A stretch of DNA of 64,000 nt from Aureimonas sp. ME7 (GCF_903970965.1 NZ_CAJCKW010000002.1:62001-126000), one strand, 5' to 3'. Positions 17,429-27,219 are shown, counted from the first letter of the stretch. Program-made: numbers and translations. Notes: generated by a model from the letters alone, not told the origin.

Positions 17429-18871
17429 TCAGCGCACCGATTGAACCAGCCGCTGCCCAGCGCGATCGACCTCGATCCGCCAGCCGCGACGGCTGCTCGC
17501 CGCATCGTCTTCGAGTTCCTGCGTCGAAGCGAGGTCCTGCCCGTTCAAGGACACGATGATATCCTTGGGACGAAGCCCCAGCCGGGCCGCCGGCGAATTG
17601 CGCACCACACCGGTGACCACGACGCCCGTCGCCGTCTGCGCCATGTCGAGTTCGCCCGCGAGCCGCGGCGACAGGTTGGCGATAGTGGCACCCGCGAAAG
17701 GCGTTTCGCCATCCAGAGTGCGTTCGTCGCGTGCCGGCTTCTCCGGTGCGGACGCCAGCGCGATCCGAACATCCTCCCTCTTCCCGCCACTGGCCAGGAC
17801 TTCGAGGTCCGCCTCGCCGCCGAGCCCAGCCGTCGCCAGTCGGTATCCCAGTGTATCGGGGTTTTCGACCGGGAAGCCGTTCATCGAGAGAATCACGTCG
17901 CCCTCCCGCAGCCCCGCGGCGTCGGCCGGTGTGTCGGACCGCACCGCCTGAACCAGAGCGCCGGTCGGGCGCTCGAGCCCCAGCGCTTCCGCGATATCCG
18001 CCGTCACCGGCACGAAGCTCGCGCCGATATAGGGCCGCTCGAACGCGCGCCCTTCCTTGGCCGCGGCCGCAAAGGCGCGAACCATGTTGGCGGGGATCGC
18101 GAACCCGATCCCGTTCGAGCCGCCGGAGCGGGAAAAGATCGCGGTGTTGACCCCGACCAGTTCGCCGCGCATGTCGATCAGCGCGCCGCCCGAGTTGCCG
18201 GGATTGATCGCGGCATCCGTCTGAATGAAATAGCCGACGTCGTTGACGCCGACATGCGTTCTCGCCAGCGCCGACACGATGCCGTTGGTCACGGTCTGGC
18301 CGATGCCGAACGGATTGCCGATCGCCAGAACGAGATCGCCGATCTCTGCCGTATCCGAATCCGCGATCACAACGCTCGGGAACGCTTCGTCACTCTCGAT
18401 CTTCAGAACCGCCAGATCGGCCTGCTCGTCCTTCAGAAGAATTTGCGCGTCGAACTCCCGCCCATCGGCGAGCGCGACACGGACTTCGTCGGCGTCCGCG
18501 ATCACATGCTGGTTCGTCACCACCAAACCGGACGAATCCACGATCACGCCTGAGCCGAGCGACGATTCGCGTCGGACCCGGTTCTCGCCACGCCCAAAAA
18601 ATTGCTCGAAGAAGGGATCACCCGCGAACGGGCTGCGCACGGGCACGCGTCGTGCCGCATACACGTTCACCACCGCCGGCGCCGTCTTTCGCACCAGTGG
18701 TGCAAAGGTCAGCCGCACCTCCGCTTTCGATCCGGGAACCTGCTCGGCTGGCGCGGCCGGCGCGATGGGTGCCGGAGCCGGTGTCCCTTGGGCGAAACCC
18801 GGCGAGGCGATCTGAATGGACGCGAGCAACCCGAGACCCAGCACGCGGCGCGATGCGATCATCAGCTTCAT
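17429..18871 (-). CDS. degQ: Do/DegQ family periplasmic serine endoprotease
   Basis: HtrA-family protease and chaperone that removes misfolded envelope proteins. The 480-residue product has a signal peptide ending near PGFAQ. The trypsin-like domain shows a full triad: His122 (TNQHVIADA), Asp152 (QADLAVLK) and Ser227 (NPGNSGGAL). Two PDZ domains follow (GAFVQ-type near residues 290-370 and the last about 90 residues). ATG 18871 lacks a strong ribosome-binding site; an ATG three codons later is possible. A longer upstream frame crosses the preceding terminator and is rejected. degQ leads the rarA-crcB-rluC-HAD cluster. Confidence 0.94.
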   Translation of the reverse strand: MKLMIASRRVLGLGLLASIQIASPGFAQGTPAPAPIAPAAPAEQVPGSKAEVRLTFAPLVRKTAPAVVNVYAARRVPVRSPFAGDPFFEQFFGRGENRVRRESSLGSGVIVDSSGLVVTNQHVIADADEVRVALADGREFDAQILLKDEQADLAVLKIESDEAFPSVVIADSDTAEIGDLVLAIGNPFGIGQTVTNGIVSALARTHVGVNDVGYFIQTDAAINPGNSGGALIDMRGELVGVNTAIFSRSGGSNGIGFAIPANMVRAFAAAAKEGRAFERPYIGASFVPVTADIAEALGLERPTGALVQAVRSDTPADAAGLREGDVILSMNGFPVENPDTLGYRLATAGLGGEADLEVLASGGKREDVRIALASAPEKPARDERTLDGETPFAGATIANLSPRLAGELDMAQTATGVVVTGVVRNSPAARLGLRPKDIIVSLNGQDLASTQELEDDAASSRRGWRIEVDRAGQRLVQSVR

Positions 18872-18922
18872 CTTTCGGACGTTGGACTTGTGCGCCGTCT
18901 GATATGCTGGCGCTCTGCAACG

Positions 18923-18946
18923 AAAAAAGGGCCTTGCGGCCCTTTT
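18923..18946 (-). terminator. Rho-independent terminator after the small secreted protein gene
   Basis: Minus-strand RNA reads AAAAGGGCC-GCAA-GGCCCTTTTTT, a strong hairpin with a T run 24 bases past the stop at 18971. It separates that gene from degQ. Confidence 0.85.
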
Positions 18947-18970
18947 CTCCATATTCAAGCTTTTCGACGC

Positions 18971-19141
18971 TCAGCGAGCGACAGTCGTTTCTTCGCTGAC
19001 GACTGCGGCCGTAGCGGGAAGTTCGGCGGTGGCGTAGCTCGCGGTCAGAATTCCGAAGGCGAACACCGCACCCAGAAGTGTCAGCACAGTACGACGCATC
19101 GAGAACTCGCTCGTAGGAGTGAAAGCGGTTCGATTTTCCAT
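18971..19141 (-). CDS. Small secreted or membrane-tethered protein (56 aa)
   Basis: Unrecognised. From the ATG at 19141 the reading is MENRTAFTPTSEFSMRRTVL, then a hydrophobic stretch (LTLLGAVFAFGILTASYATA) and a short Ala/Val/Glu/Thr tail. That layout matches a signal peptide with a cleavage site near ATA-E, or a single membrane anchor. ATG at codon 15 (42-aa product) is an alternative start; neither has a clear ribosome-binding site. A strong terminator follows the stop immediately, and the gene is flanked by gaps of its own, which supports a real small transcription unit. Confidence 0.6.
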   Translation of the reverse strand: MENRTAFTPTSEFSMRRTVLTLLGAVFAFGILTASYATAELPATAAVVSEETTVAR

Positions 19142-19371
19142 GATATCCGTTTAATCCGTCTAAACTCGCCGCGCTGCCCCGTCCGGCGAAAGCCCCATTT
19201 GACAAGAAAATGCCACGAACCGAAAAAGGTTGCGGTCGATCTTTCAAGCTTGTGCGGAGCTGCCGTTGCACCACCTATCGCATGGGGTCCGAGCGTCCGC
19301 TATCGCTTCGCTGCAACATCCCACAGGATATGAAGGACTGTGTAGAAGCGGGGCGTTTCGCATCGATGTCG
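19142..19371. other. Intergenic region upstream of the small secreted protein
   Basis: 230 bases between the SDR stop and the small gene start. I found no gene or clear hairpin here. It presumably holds the small gene's promoter, which I could not place. Confidence 0.4.
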
Positions 19372-20388
19372 TCAAACGCAACCGTTCCGCAACAAACTTT
19401 CGGCGAGGTCGAGCGCGGCGGTTCGGGCCGGAATGAAATCGAGACCGAGAAGCTCGCGGGCGGGGGTCGTGTCGACGGTTTTTGCCCGACCGATATCGTC
19501 CGCCAGCATGGCGACGCCCGGTGAAAACCGGCCGACCATCCGCAGCAACGACGCGGGGATGCGATGGCGAGGGAGCTTCGCGCGGCGATCGGGATATGCT
19601 TCCGACAAGGCAGCCGCCACACCCGGCAGGGTCAGTTCGTCCGGCGCCGCAAGCAGGAAACGACGTCCTGTTACCGGCACGGTCAACGCCCGAACATGCG
19701 CCGTCGCCACGTCGCGGACGTCGACCGTTGGAAACGCGATGTCCGGCAAGGCCGGAACCCTACCCCGCAACAATAGGGCCACCAGCTCTGCCGAGGTCCC
19801 CAAGCGTTTGTCGAGGACCGGTCCGAACACGAGCCCCGGGTTGATCGTCGATAACGAAAGCCCCGTCTCCCGCGCGACATCCCAGGCAGCTTTTTCCGCC
19901 AAGGTTTTCGACCGCGCATAGCTCGACACGGCGCGCGCTTTAGTGTTCGTCCAGTCCGCTTCCGCGAACGAGGAGGCGCGACCGGCGGGGTGCCCGTAAA
20001 GAACTGCGGCGACCGACGACGTGACCACTGCCCTCTCCGTTCCCGCCCTTGCCGCTGCTCGCAGGACATACTCCGTTCCCCGCTTGGCGAGGCTGACCAA
20101 CCCGTCCGCATCGCACGGCGGAATCAAGGGAAAGGGCGAGGCGGTGTGAACGAGGTAGCGGCACCCGCCTGCGGCCTGGAACCAGCCCTCGCCCGAAGAC
20201 AGATCGGCAAAGGCGAATTCGAGACGGGACGAATCGCCTCCGTGAACTTCGACGACGCTCCGCACCTCGTCGGCCCGTTCCTGGCCGCGCACCGTGCCAC
20301 GAACCCGCCAGCCCTCCTGCAGGAGACGCAGTACGATGTGTTTGGCGATAAAGCCCGAGGCTCCGGTCACCAGAACGAGATCATCCAT
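19372..20388 (-). CDS. NAD-dependent epimerase/dehydratase (extended SDR, dihydroflavonol-4-reductase-like)
   Basis: 338-residue Rossmann-fold oxidoreductase. The extended-SDR nucleotide motif VTGASGFIAKHIVLRLL is at the N-terminus. The catalytic Ser is in VVTSSVAAV, and the YxxxK pair is in SSYARSKTLAEKAAWD. INPGLVFGPVLDKR is the usual substrate-loop segment. It belongs with dihydroflavonol-4-reductase / aldehyde-reductase-like SDRs; the substrate is unknown. ATG 20388 has GAGGG six bases upstream. The gene lies between the rplQ terminator and degQ, a spot that usually lacks such a gene in relatives, so it may be a local insertion. Confidence 0.88.
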   Translation of the reverse strand: MDDLVLVTGASGFIAKHIVLRLLQEGWRVRGTVRGQERADEVRSVVEVHGGDSSRLEFAFADLSSGEGWFQAAGGCRYLVHTASPFPLIPPCDADGLVSLAKRGTEYVLRAAARAGTERAVVTSSVAAVLYGHPAGRASSFAEADWTNTKARAVSSYARSKTLAEKAAWDVARETGLSLSTINPGLVFGPVLDKRLGTSAELVALLLRGRVPALPDIAFPTVDVRDVATAHVRALTVPVTGRRFLLAAPDELTLPGVAAALSEAYPDRRAKLPRHRIPASLLRMVGRFSPGVAMLADDIGRAKTVDTTPARELLGLDFIPARTAALDLAESLLRNGCV

Positions 20389-20421
20389 CGCCGAACCCTC
20401 CGCTTCACACATCAAGCCAAT

Positions 20422-20448
20422 AAAAAAGGGCCCCGGAGGGCCCCTTTT
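20422..20448 (-). terminator. Rho-independent terminator of the rpsM-rpsK-rpoA-rplQ operon
   Basis: Minus-strand RNA reads AAAAGGGGCCC-UCC-GGGGCCCUUUUUU: a GC-rich hairpin and six U, 19 bases past the rplQ stop. It marks the end of the whole ribosomal super-cluster. Confidence 0.85.
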
Positions 20449-20466
20449 CAATCCATCGAAGAGCGA

Positions 20467-20889
20467 TCAGGCCGCCTCGTCCGCGCCTTCCGCCTCGACG
20501 CGAGCGCGATCGGCCGCGCCGCGGGCTTCAGGATCGCGATCGACGAACTCGATGACGGCCAACGGCGCGTTGTCGCCGCGGCGGAAACCGGCCTTCAGCA
20601 CGCGGCAATAGCCGCCGTTGCGATCGGCGTAGCGCGAAGCCAGCGTGTCGAAGAGCTTGCGAACAGCCGCCTCGTCGCGGATCTGGCTGATGGCCTGCCG
20701 GCGAGCGTGCAGATCGCCGCGCTTGCCGAGCGTGATCAGCTTCTCGACGATCGGACGCAAGTCCTTGGCCTTCGGCAGGGTGGTGACGATCTGCTCATGC
20801 TCGATGAGCGAGGCCGACATGTTCGCGAACATCGCCTTGCGGTGCTCGTGGGTGCGGTTGAGCTTACGGCCGCTGTTTCCGTGACGCAT
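20467..20889 (-). CDS. rplQ: 50S ribosomal protein L17
   Basis: bL17, a 140-residue late-assembling protein near the peptide exit tunnel. [20 protein letters not shown] and the segment [31 protein letters not shown] are diagnostic. [26 protein letters not shown] closes the conserved core, and the remaining acidic/Ala tail is variable. It is the last gene of the alpha operon, 145 bases after rpoA, with a strong terminator behind it. Confidence 0.98.
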   Translation of the reverse strand: MRHGNSGRKLNRTHEHRKAMFANMSASLIEHEQIVTTLPKAKDLRPIVEKLITLGKRGDLHARRQAISQIRDEAAVRKLFDTLASRYADRNGGYCRVLKAGFRRGDNAPLAVIEFVDRDPEARGAADRARVEAEGADEAA

Positions 20890-21034
20890 CGTTCTTGTCC
20901 TCAGTCAGTTCCGGCCTCAAGGCCTGGGGTCGGCATCCTCGCATCCCGGACGAAGCCCGGTGCATGTGCCTTTGAATCGTTGGGGTGGTCCAGATCGCCC
21001 GCCGTCGGAACGGCGGGCGAAATTCACGCGGAGA

Positions 21035-22054
21035 TCAGTACTGATCCTCGTAACGCTTGGCCAGATCGTCGATGTTCTCTGGCGGCCAGGCGCTGACTTC
21101 CATACCAAGGTGTAGGCCCATCGAGGCCAGCACTTCCTTGATCTCGTTCAGCGACTTGCGCCCAAAGTTCGGCGTGCGAAGCATCTCCGCTTCCGTCTTC
21201 TGGATCAGGTCGCCGATATAGACGATGTTGTCGTTCTTCAGGCAGTTCGCCGAACGCACCGATAGCTCGAGCTCGTCGACCTTCTTGAGAAGCGCCGGGT
21301 TGAACGCGAGCTCGGCGATCTGCTCTTCGGCGCCGCGCACTTCGCGCTGCGGCTCCTCGAAGTTGACGAACACCGAAAGCTGATCCTGCAGGATACGCGC
21401 GGCATAAGCCACGGCGTCCTCGCCGCTGATGGACCCGTCGGTGACGATGTCCATGGTCAGCTTGTCCTTGTTCAGGTCCTGCCCCTCGCGGGTGTTCTCG
21501 ACCTTGTAGGACACCTTCTTCACCGGCGAGAACAGCGCGTCGATCGGAATCAAGCCGATCGGCGCGTCTTCGGCGCGGTTCTGATCGGCGGGGACGTAAC
21601 CCTTGCCGGTATCGACCGTGAACTCGATGCGAATCTCCGCGCCCTCATCGAGGGTGCAGATTTCGTGCTCGGGGTTCAGGATCTCGATATCGCCGACCGT
21701 CTGGATATCGCCGGCCGTCACGACACCCGGGCCGGACTTGCGAAGCACCATGCGCTTCGGGCCGTCGCCCTGCATGCCGATCGAGATTTCCTTCACGTTC
21801 AGGACGATGTCCGTCACGTCTTCGCGCACGCCTGCGATCGAGGAGAACTCGTGCAGCACGCCGTCGATCTGCATCGCGGTGACGGCCGCGCCCTGCAGCG
21901 AGGAAAGAAGCACGCGGCGCAGCGCGTTACCGAGCGTCAGGCCGAAGCCGCGCTCCAACGGTTCTGCCACCAGCGACGCCTTCGTGCGGCTGCCGCCGCT
22001 CTTGAAGACGACCTGATTGGGCTTCGTCAGGTTCTGCCAGTTGCTGGCGATCAT
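21035..22054 (-). CDS. rpoA: DNA-directed RNA polymerase subunit alpha
   Basis: 339-residue alpha subunit that dimerises to scaffold beta and beta-prime. The N-terminal domain has [30 protein letters not shown] and the dimerisation core. A linker leads to the C-terminal domain ([48 protein letters not shown]), which binds UP elements and activators. The length is normal. It lies 136 bases after rpsK and 145 before rplQ; these gaps are wide for a ribosomal operon. Confidence 0.99.
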   Translation of the reverse strand: MIASNWQNLTKPNQVVFKSGGSRTKASLVAEPLERGFGLTLGNALRRVLLSSLQGAAVTAMQIDGVLHEFSSIAGVREDVTDIVLNVKEISIGMQGDGPKRMVLRKSGPGVVTAGDIQTVGDIEILNPEHEICTLDEGAEIRIEFTVDTGKGYVPADQNRAEDAPIGLIPIDALFSPVKKVSYKVENTREGQDLNKDKLTMDIVTDGSISGEDAVAYAARILQDQLSVFVNFEEPQREVRGAEEQIAELAFNPALLKKVDELELSVRSANCLKNDNIVYIGDLIQKTEAEMLRTPNFGRKSLNEIKEVLASMGLHLGMEVSAWPPENIDDLAKRYEDQY

Positions 22055-22190
22055 GTCGTTTGCCTTTCAGCTACCTCGCCACCATCCAATCGTGGCGATA
22101 GGTCTGCAAGGGAAGGATCGGCTTCCCGAATACGGCGAAAGCCGCGCAACCCGGAGGGGCTGCGCGGCAAGTTCTGGAGCGGCCTGAGGC

Positions 22191-22580
22191 TCAGACGCGG
22201 CGCTTCTTGCGCGGGCGAACGCCGTTGTGCGGGATCGGCGTCACGTCGCGGATCGACGTGATCGTGAAGCCCGCAGCCTGGAGAGCGCGAAGGGCAGACT
22301 CGCGGCCGGAACCGGGGCCCGACACTTCGACCTCGAGGGTCCGCATGCCGTGCTCCTGCGCCTTCTTGGCGGCGTCCTCGGCGGCGATCTGCGCGGCGAA
22401 CGGCGTCGACTTGCGCGAACCCTTGAACCCTTGAGCACCGGCCGACGACCAGGCGATCGTGTTGCCCTGCGCGTCGGTGATGGTGATCAGCGTGTTGTTG
22501 AAGGACGAGTTCACGTGGGCGACGCCCGAGGTGATGTTCTTGCGCTCGCGGCGACGAACGCGCTGTGCTTCCTTGGCCAT
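22191..22580 (-). CDS. rpsK: 30S ribosomal protein S11
   Basis: uS11, 129 residues, on the 30S platform near the mRNA exit. [54 protein letters not shown] and the C-terminal [20 protein letters not shown] are complete. ATG 22580 begins the conserved MAKE; an upstream frame extension of 16 codons is not conserved. It is co-transcribed with rpsM (114 bases upstream) and rpoA. Confidence 0.98.
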   Translation of the reverse strand: MAKEAQRVRRRERKNITSGVAHVNSSFNNTLITITDAQGNTIAWSSAGAQGFKGSRKSTPFAAQIAAEDAAKKAQEHGMRTLEVEVSGPGSGRESALRALQAAGFTITSIRDVTPIPHNGVRPRKKRRV

Positions 22581-22694
22581 TCTCTTCTTCCTTGGATCTC
22601 GACACCGCCGTAGTTCCGGCGGCTCCACCCGACGGCAGCATCAGCTACCGTCGAAAACCGATCGAACGCTTCCGAACCCTCGGAAGCCGCTCGC

Positions 22695-23063
22695 TTACTT
22701 CTTCTTGCCGGCGATCGCCTTCGCCGGACCCTTGCGGGTGCGGGCGTTGGTGTGCGTGCGCTGGCCACGGACAGGCAGACCGCGACGATGACGCAGGCCG
22801 CGGTAGCAGCCGAGGTCCATCAGACGCTTGATGTTCATCGACGTCTCGCGGCGAAGGTCGCCCTCGACGCGGTAGTCGCGGTCGATGATCTCGCGGATCT
22901 GCAGGACTTCAGCGTCGGAGAGATCGTTCACGCGGCGCTCGGCCGCAAGGTTGACCTTCTCCATGATCTCCTGCGCGAAACGCGGGCCGATGCCGTGGAT
23001 GTACTGAAGCGCAACGACGACGCGCTTGTTGGTGGGAATGTTGACGCCAGCAATACGGGCCAA
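22695..23063 (-). CDS. rpsM: 30S ribosomal protein S13 (TTG start)
   Basis: uS13, 122 residues, in the 30S head contacting the P-site tRNA and L5. [32 protein letters not shown] opens with the family N-terminus; the tail [20 protein letters not shown] is standard. Homologues begin at MARIAGV, and here that Met codon is TTG, preceded by AAGGAGG with six bases of spacing, so the start is secure. It is the first gene of the alpha operon, behind its own promoter-like element at 23208-23235. Confidence 0.98.
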   Translation of the reverse strand: MARIAGVNIPTNKRVVVALQYIHGIGPRFAQEIMEKVNLAAERRVNDLSDAEVLQIREIIDRDYRVEGDLRRETSMNIKRLMDLGCYRGLRHRRGLPVRGQRTHTNARTRKGPAKAIAGKKK

Positions 23064-23198
23064 GATAAGCCTCCTTAGATCGTGGATCCGCCACGATGAA
23101 AACGGTAGCCTTATGGAAAGGCAAAACCGAAACATGGAGCGACCGACCACCGTGCCCTCCAAGCGGAGCGGTGTCGATCGCATGATCATTGTCGATTT

Positions 23199-23225
23199 GG
23201 ACCGGTCCTTATAAGATTCCGGTCC
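23199..23225 (-). promoter_or_regulatory. Inverted repeat overlapping the alpha-operon -10 region
   Basis: GGACCGG and CCGGTCC form a 7-bp dyad around 13 bases containing TTATAAG. It lies 25 bases past the adk stop. It could be a weak adk terminator, an operator, or chance. Confidence 0.3.
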
Positions 23226-23235
23226 GGCACGTCAA
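23208..23235 (-). promoter_or_regulatory. Candidate sigma70 promoter for rpsM-rpsK-rpoA-rplQ
   Basis: TTGACG (23235-23230) and TATAAG (23213-23208) are separated by 16 bases and together match the consensus in ten of twelve positions. The rpsM start lies about 145 bases downstream, leaving room for a leader where a ribosomal-protein repressor could bind. Confidence 0.55.
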
Positions 23236-23250
23236 CCACCCGATCGAGGA

Positions 23251-23844
23251 TCAGGCACCGACGCGTTCGCCGAGCACACTCTCGATCTGCGCGGTGACGG
23301 CTTCCACGGAGGCCATACCGTCGATCTCGCGAAGCAGGCCTTTGGCGCGGTAGAACGGGGACACCGCTGCGGTCAGCTGCCGGAACTCGCCGAGCCGACG
23401 CTTGAAGACTTCCGGCGTATCGTCCTTGCGAACCGGAAGGCCGGCTTCCGCCGTTTCTCGCGCCCGCTTTTCGATACGTTCGACCAGACGCCCCTCATCG
23501 ACCTGGAATTCGAGAACCGCGTCGATCCGCAGCGAGCGCTCGGCCAGCATCGTGTCCAGCGCGGCCGCTTGGGCCACGGTCCTCGGGAAGCCGTCCAGAA
23601 TGAATCCCTTGCGAGCGTCGTCCCGGTCGATGCGATCGGCGACGATGCCGATCACGATCTCGTCCGAAACGAGCTGACCGGCGTCCATGACGGCTTGGGC
23701 CTTCAACCCGATCTCCGTCCTGTTGGCCACCGCCTCCCGCAACATGTCGCCGGTGGACAGCTGCGGAATTCCGTGATGCTCGACCAGACGTTGCGCCTGA
23801 GTCCCCTTCCCCGCCCCCGGGGGTCCCAGCAGAATGACCCTCAT
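23251..23844 (-). CDS. adk: Adenylate kinase
   Basis: Converts ATP and AMP to two ADP, keeping adenylate pools balanced. The 197-residue product is the short-lid form, without zinc-binding cysteines. The P-loop is [10 protein letters not shown], the AMP site includes [11 protein letters not shown], and [12 protein letters not shown] and [16 protein letters not shown] are standard. ATG 23844 overlaps the secY stop (ATGA), giving translational coupling as in many bacteria. Confidence 0.98.
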   Translation of the reverse strand: MRVILLGPPGAGKGTQAQRLVEHHGIPQLSTGDMLREAVANRTEIGLKAQAVMDAGQLVSDEIVIGIVADRIDRDDARKGFILDGFPRTVAQAAALDTMLAERSLRIDAVLEFQVDEGRLVERIEKRARETAEAGLPVRKDDTPEVFKRRLGEFRQLTAAVSPFYRAKGLLREIDGMASVEAVTAQIESVLGERVGA

Positions 23845-25184
23845 CGAGTTCCTCGCCTTCCTCCGCGCAGCTTCGCCTTCTTGACGAGCCCTTCGTATTG
23901 ATGTGCCAGCAGATGCCCCTGCACTTGCGCAACCGTATCCATCGTGACCGAGACCACGATCAGCAGCGAGGTGCCGCCGAGGTAGAACGGAATGCCGGCC
24001 GCCGAAATCAGAATTTCGGGAAGCAGGCAGATCAACACGAGATAGATCGCTCCGACAACCGTGATCCGGGTCAGAACGTAGTCGATATAGTCCGCGGTCC
24101 GCTCGCCCGGGCGAATGCCCGGAATGAAGCCGCCATGCTTCTTCAAATTGTCGGCGGTGTCCTTCGGATTGAAGACGATCGCCGTATAGAAGAAAGCGAA
24201 GAACGCGATCATACCGGCGTACAGCGCCATGTAGAGCGGACGGCCGTGCCCCAGCGACGCGATGATGGTCGTCGCCCAGGACGGCAGTGTGCTCGTGTCG
24301 GCGAAGTTCGCGATCGTCACGGGCAGCAGCAGGAGCGACGAGGCAAAGATCGGCGGAATGACGCCCGCCGTGTTGAGCTTCAGCGGCAGATGCGACGTGT
24401 CGCCCTGGAACATCCGGTTCCCGACCTGACGCTTGGGATACTGGATGAGCAGCCTCCGCTGCGCCCGCTCGAAGAACACGACGCCGGCGATGCAAAGCGC
24501 GACGACGATCGCAACGAGCGCAATGATCGTCGTGGAAAGCGCGCCCGTCCGTCCGAGCTCCAGAAGGTTGGCGAGCGCCGAGGGCAGGTTGGCGGCGATA
24601 CCGGCGAAGATGATCAGCGAAATGCCGTTGCCGATGCCACGGGCGGTGATCTGCTCACCGAGCCACATCATGAACATCGTCCCGCCCACCAGCGTGATGA
24701 CGCTCGACAGGATGAAGAACGTGCCGGGATTGGTGACGATGTTGCTCGTGGACTGAAGGCCCGCCGCGATACCGTAGGCCTGCACGGTCGCCAGCAGCAC
24801 CGTGCCGTAGCGGGTGTACTGGTTGATGACCTTCCGGCCCGCCTCGCCTTCCTTCTTCAAGGTCTCGAGCGAAGGGATCACCGACGTCATCAGCTGAATG
24901 ATGATGGATGCGGAGATATACGGCATGATCCCGAGCGCGAAGATCGCCATACGTCCCACGGCACCGCCGGCGAACATGTTGAACAGTCCGAGGATGCCGG
25001 TGGACTGCTGATGAAACGCCTGCGCTAGCGCGTCTGGATCGATACCGGGCATGGGAATGTACGTGCCCAGCCGATACACGAGAAGCGCGCCCAGCGTGAA
25101 CCAGATCCGCTTCTTCAGATCTTCGGCCTTGGAAAAGGCGGCGAAGTTCAGATTTGCGGCAAGTTGTTCCGCGGCCGATGCCAT
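23841..25184 (-). CDS. secY: Protein translocase subunit SecY
   Basis: 447-residue ten-helix core of the Sec translocon. [49 protein letters not shown] opens the protein. The plug region [26 protein letters not shown] and cytoplasmic loops with the ribosome-docking arginines ([16 protein letters not shown]) are present. ATG 25184 is chosen because the conserved N-terminus starts there and AAGAGAGTG precedes it. A terminator-like hairpin and a 209-base gap separate it from rplO, and adk overlaps its end. Confidence 0.98.
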   Translation of the reverse strand: MASAAEQLAANLNFAAFSKAEDLKKRIWFTLGALLVYRLGTYIPMPGIDPDALAQAFHQQSTGILGLFNMFAGGAVGRMAIFALGIMPYISASIIIQLMTSVIPSLETLKKEGEAGRKVINQYTRYGTVLLATVQAYGIAAGLQSTSNIVTNPGTFFILSSVITLVGGTMFMMWLGEQITARGIGNGISLIIFAGIAANLPSALANLLELGRTGALSTTIIALVAIVVALCIAGVVFFERAQRRLLIQYPKRQVGNRMFQGDTSHLPLKLNTAGVIPPIFASSLLLLPVTIANFADTSTLPSWATTIIASLGHGRPLYMALYAGMIAFFAFFYTAIVFNPKDTADNLKKHGGFIPGIRPGERTADYIDYVLTRITVVGAIYLVLICLLPEILISAAGIPFYLGGTSLLIVVSVTMDTVAQVQGHLLAHQYEGLVKKAKLRGGRRGTR

Positions 25185-25335
25185 ATCTGCACTCTCTTCG
25201 GGTGAACCGTTGCGGCGCAATCCGACGGCCGCGAGGGTCGCGTCGACGATTCCGTTCCGCACGAATGATTATCTAGAACGACCTATGGCGACGAAATACA
25301 AGACAAATCGGCATCAAGGCATGCCCCGGATACGG

Positions 25336-25365
25336 AAAAAGCCGCCCCTGTAAGGGAGCGGCTTT
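25336..25365 (-). terminator. Terminator-like hairpin between rplO and secY
   Basis: Minus-strand RNA forms AAAGCCGCUCCC-N5-GGGGCGGCUUU with one U-G pair, followed by further U, 29 bases after the rplO stop. By sequence it is a full intrinsic terminator inside the spc operon. Confidence 0.75.
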
Positions 25366-25393
25366 CGTTCGTTTCGACGAAGGCCTGTTCGAA

Positions 25394-25870
25394 TCAGGCT
25401 TCCGCTTCGGCCTTCTGCGGCACGCTCAGCGTTCCACCGGCCTTTTCGACCTTCTCGATAGCCGAGCGCGAAGCACCGGCGGCAACGATGGTCAGCTTGG
25501 CGGAGACTTCGCCGTCACCAAGAACACGAACACCGTCCAGAACGCGGCGGACGAGCCCAGCCGACTTCAGCGCCGTCACGTCGATCGTGGCGGAGCCGTC
25601 CAGCTTGCCGGCCTCAATCGCCTTGCTGATGCGATCCAGCGAGACGACGTTGTAGTCCTTGGCGAAGATGTTGACGAAGCCGCGCTTCGGCAGGCGCCGG
25701 TAGAGCGGCATCTGACCGCCCTCGAAGCCGTTGATGGCGACGCCCGAACGGGCCTTCTGACCTTTGACGCCTCGCCCGCCGGTCTTGCCGGAGCCCGAGC
25801 CGATGCCGCGACCCAGACGCTTGCGCGAATGCGTGGCGCCGTCCTTGTCGGCGATCTCGTTGAGTTTCAT
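25394..25870 (-). CDS. rplO: 50S ribosomal protein L15
   Basis: uL15, 158 residues, binds 23S rRNA and stabilises the central core. The basic Gly-rich N-terminus ([31 protein letters not shown]) and [18 protein letters not shown] are diagnostic. The C-terminal globular half ends in an Ala/Glu tail. It follows rpmD by 16 bases and is followed by a terminator-like hairpin before secY. Confidence 0.98.
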   Translation of the reverse strand: MKLNEIADKDGATHSRKRLGRGIGSGSGKTGGRGVKGQKARSGVAINGFEGGQMPLYRRLPKRGFVNIFAKDYNVVSLDRISKAIEAGKLDGSATIDVTALKSAGLVRRVLDGVRVLGDGEVSAKLTIVAAGASRSAIEKVEKAGGTLSVPQKAEAEA

Positions 25871-25886
25871 CTCGATGACTCCCGGC

Positions 25887-26087
25887 TTACTGGCCGTCGA
25901 CGACGCGGACGAGGTGGCTGACCTTGGCGATCATGCCACGAACCGAAGGCGTATCCTCCAGCGTCCGTACGCGGTGCAACTTGTTGAGGCCCAGCCCGAT
26001 CAGCGTCGCGCGCTGATCGCCCGGACGGCGGATAGGGCTTCCGATCTGCTCGACGGTGACCGTCTTGCCCTGGTTGTTCTCAGCCAT
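25887..26087 (-). CDS. rpmD: 50S ribosomal protein L30
   Basis: uL30, 66 residues: [54 protein letters not shown], a complete two-helix, three-strand domain. ATG 26087 lies behind AAGGAGC, 7 bases upstream. It sits between rpsE (67 bases upstream) and rplO (16 bases downstream) in the usual spc order. Confidence 0.97.
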   Translation of the reverse strand: MAENNQGKTVTVEQIGSPIRRPGDQRATLIGLGLNKLHRVRTLEDTPSVRGMIAKVSHLVRVVDGQ

Positions 26088-26154
26088 ATGTCGGCTCCTT
26101 CGATCTGGGACGATGGACTGCAAGCTCGCTCGAGAAGCAAGTTCGCCGATCCGA

Positions 26155-26706
26155 TCAGTCCTCCGCACCCACCAGGTCGCGACGGCGAGCCTGAAGCGTC
26201 GAATACTTCAGCCCACGACGCGCTGCCACGTCCTTGGGATGCATCTGACCCTTCAGCGCGTCGAACGTCGCGCGGACCATGTTGTACGGGTTCGAGGAAC
26301 CCAGCGACTTGGCGACGACGTCATGCATGCCGACCGCTTCGAACACGGCGCGCATCGGACCGCCGGCGATGATGCCGGTACCAGCTTCCGCCGTGCGAAG
26401 GATAACCTTGCCGGCGCCGTGGCGACCATGCACGTCGTGGTGAAGCGTACGGCCGTCGCGCAGCGGCACGAAGATCAGGTCGCGCTTGGCGGCTTCCGTC
26501 GCCTTGCGGATTGCCTCCGGCACTTCGCGCGCCTTGCCGTGGCCGAAGCCGACGCGGCCCTTCAGATCACCGACGACGACGAGAGCGGCGAAGCCGAAGC
26601 GACGACCACCCTTCACCACCTTGGCGACACGATTGATGTGAACCAGCTTGTCGACGAAACCGTCATCCCGCTCTTCGCGGTCGTTCCGTTCGTTACGAGG
26701 CGCCAT
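26155..26706 (-). CDS. rpsE: 30S ribosomal protein S5
   Basis: uS5, 183 residues, lines the mRNA entrance and affects decoding accuracy. The dsRBD-like half ([33 protein letters not shown]) carries the GGRRF loop where spectinomycin-resistance changes arise; it looks wild type. [43 protein letters not shown] completes it. The ribosome-binding site is AAGGAACAGGAT. A 140-base gap with a GC hairpin precedes it. Confidence 0.98.
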   Translation of the reverse strand: MAPRNERNDREERDDGFVDKLVHINRVAKVVKGGRRFGFAALVVVGDLKGRVGFGHGKAREVPEAIRKATEAAKRDLIFVPLRDGRTLHHDVHGRHGAGKVILRTAEAGTGIIAGGPMRAVFEAVGMHDVVAKSLGSSNPYNMVRATFDALKGQMHPKDVAARRGLKYSTLQARRRDLVGAED

Positions 26707-26745
26707 ATCCTGTTCCTTGTTTTTTTCCGGAGGCGTCTGAGAATG

Positions 26746-26762
26746 CGTGCGCTGAGCGCACG
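26746..26762 (-). other. Perfect hairpin in the rplR-rpsE spacer
   Basis: CGTGCGC-TCA-GCGCACG, 7-bp stem with a 3-base loop, in the unusually long 140-base rplR-rpsE gap and 40 bases before the rpsE start. No T run, so a processing or mRNA stability element is more likely than termination. Confidence 0.4.
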
Positions 26763-26846
26763 CGGCTTAAAGCACGACACGGCCGGCGAGAAAACCCGCC
26801 GGACCGCGAAACGTGCTGGAGACCGACGGGCTCGAAGCCAGATCGA

Positions 26847-27209
26847 TCAGAAGTTCAGGCCACCCTCGCGGGCGGAGTCGGCGAGCGCCTTGACGCGGCC
26901 GTGGTAGATGAACGAGCCGCGATCGAACACGACATCGGTCACACCCGCTTCCTTGGCGCGCTCGGCAACGAGCTTGCCGACGGCAGCGGCGGCCGCCGTG
27001 TCGGCGCCCGTCTTCAGGCTGTCGCGCAGATCGGCCTCAAGCGTCGAAGCGGCGGCCAGCGTGCGGCCTGCGACGTCGTCGATGACCTGAGCGTAGATGT
27101 TCTTGGAAGAGCGGTGAACGGACAGGCGCGGACGCCCGTTCGCAACCGCCTTGAGAGTGCGGCGAACGCGGGATGCGCGGCGCCGGAGGAGTTCCTTCTG
27201 CGTAGCCAT
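26847..27209 (-). CDS. rplR: 50S ribosomal protein L18
   Basis: uL18, 120 residues, carries 5S rRNA together with L5. [49 protein letters not shown] is diagnostic, and the C-terminus [26 protein letters not shown] is complete. It starts 10 bases after the rplF stop. Confidence 0.98.
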   Translation of the reverse strand: MATQKELLRRRASRVRRTLKAVANGRPRLSVHRSSKNIYAQVIDDVAGRTLAAASTLEADLRDSLKTGADTAAAAAVGKLVAERAKEAGVTDVVFDRGSFIYHGRVKALADSAREGGLNF

Positions 27210-27219
27210 ATCCCGGACC

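Noticed and set aside
18872-18958. 29-codon N-terminal extension of degQ
   Set aside because: It reads through a strong terminator hairpin and hides the signal peptide that starts at the ATG at 18871.
23845-24495. Extension of adk upstream into secY
   Set aside because: Adenylate kinase starts at [14 protein letters not shown]; the extension is out-of-frame secY sequence.
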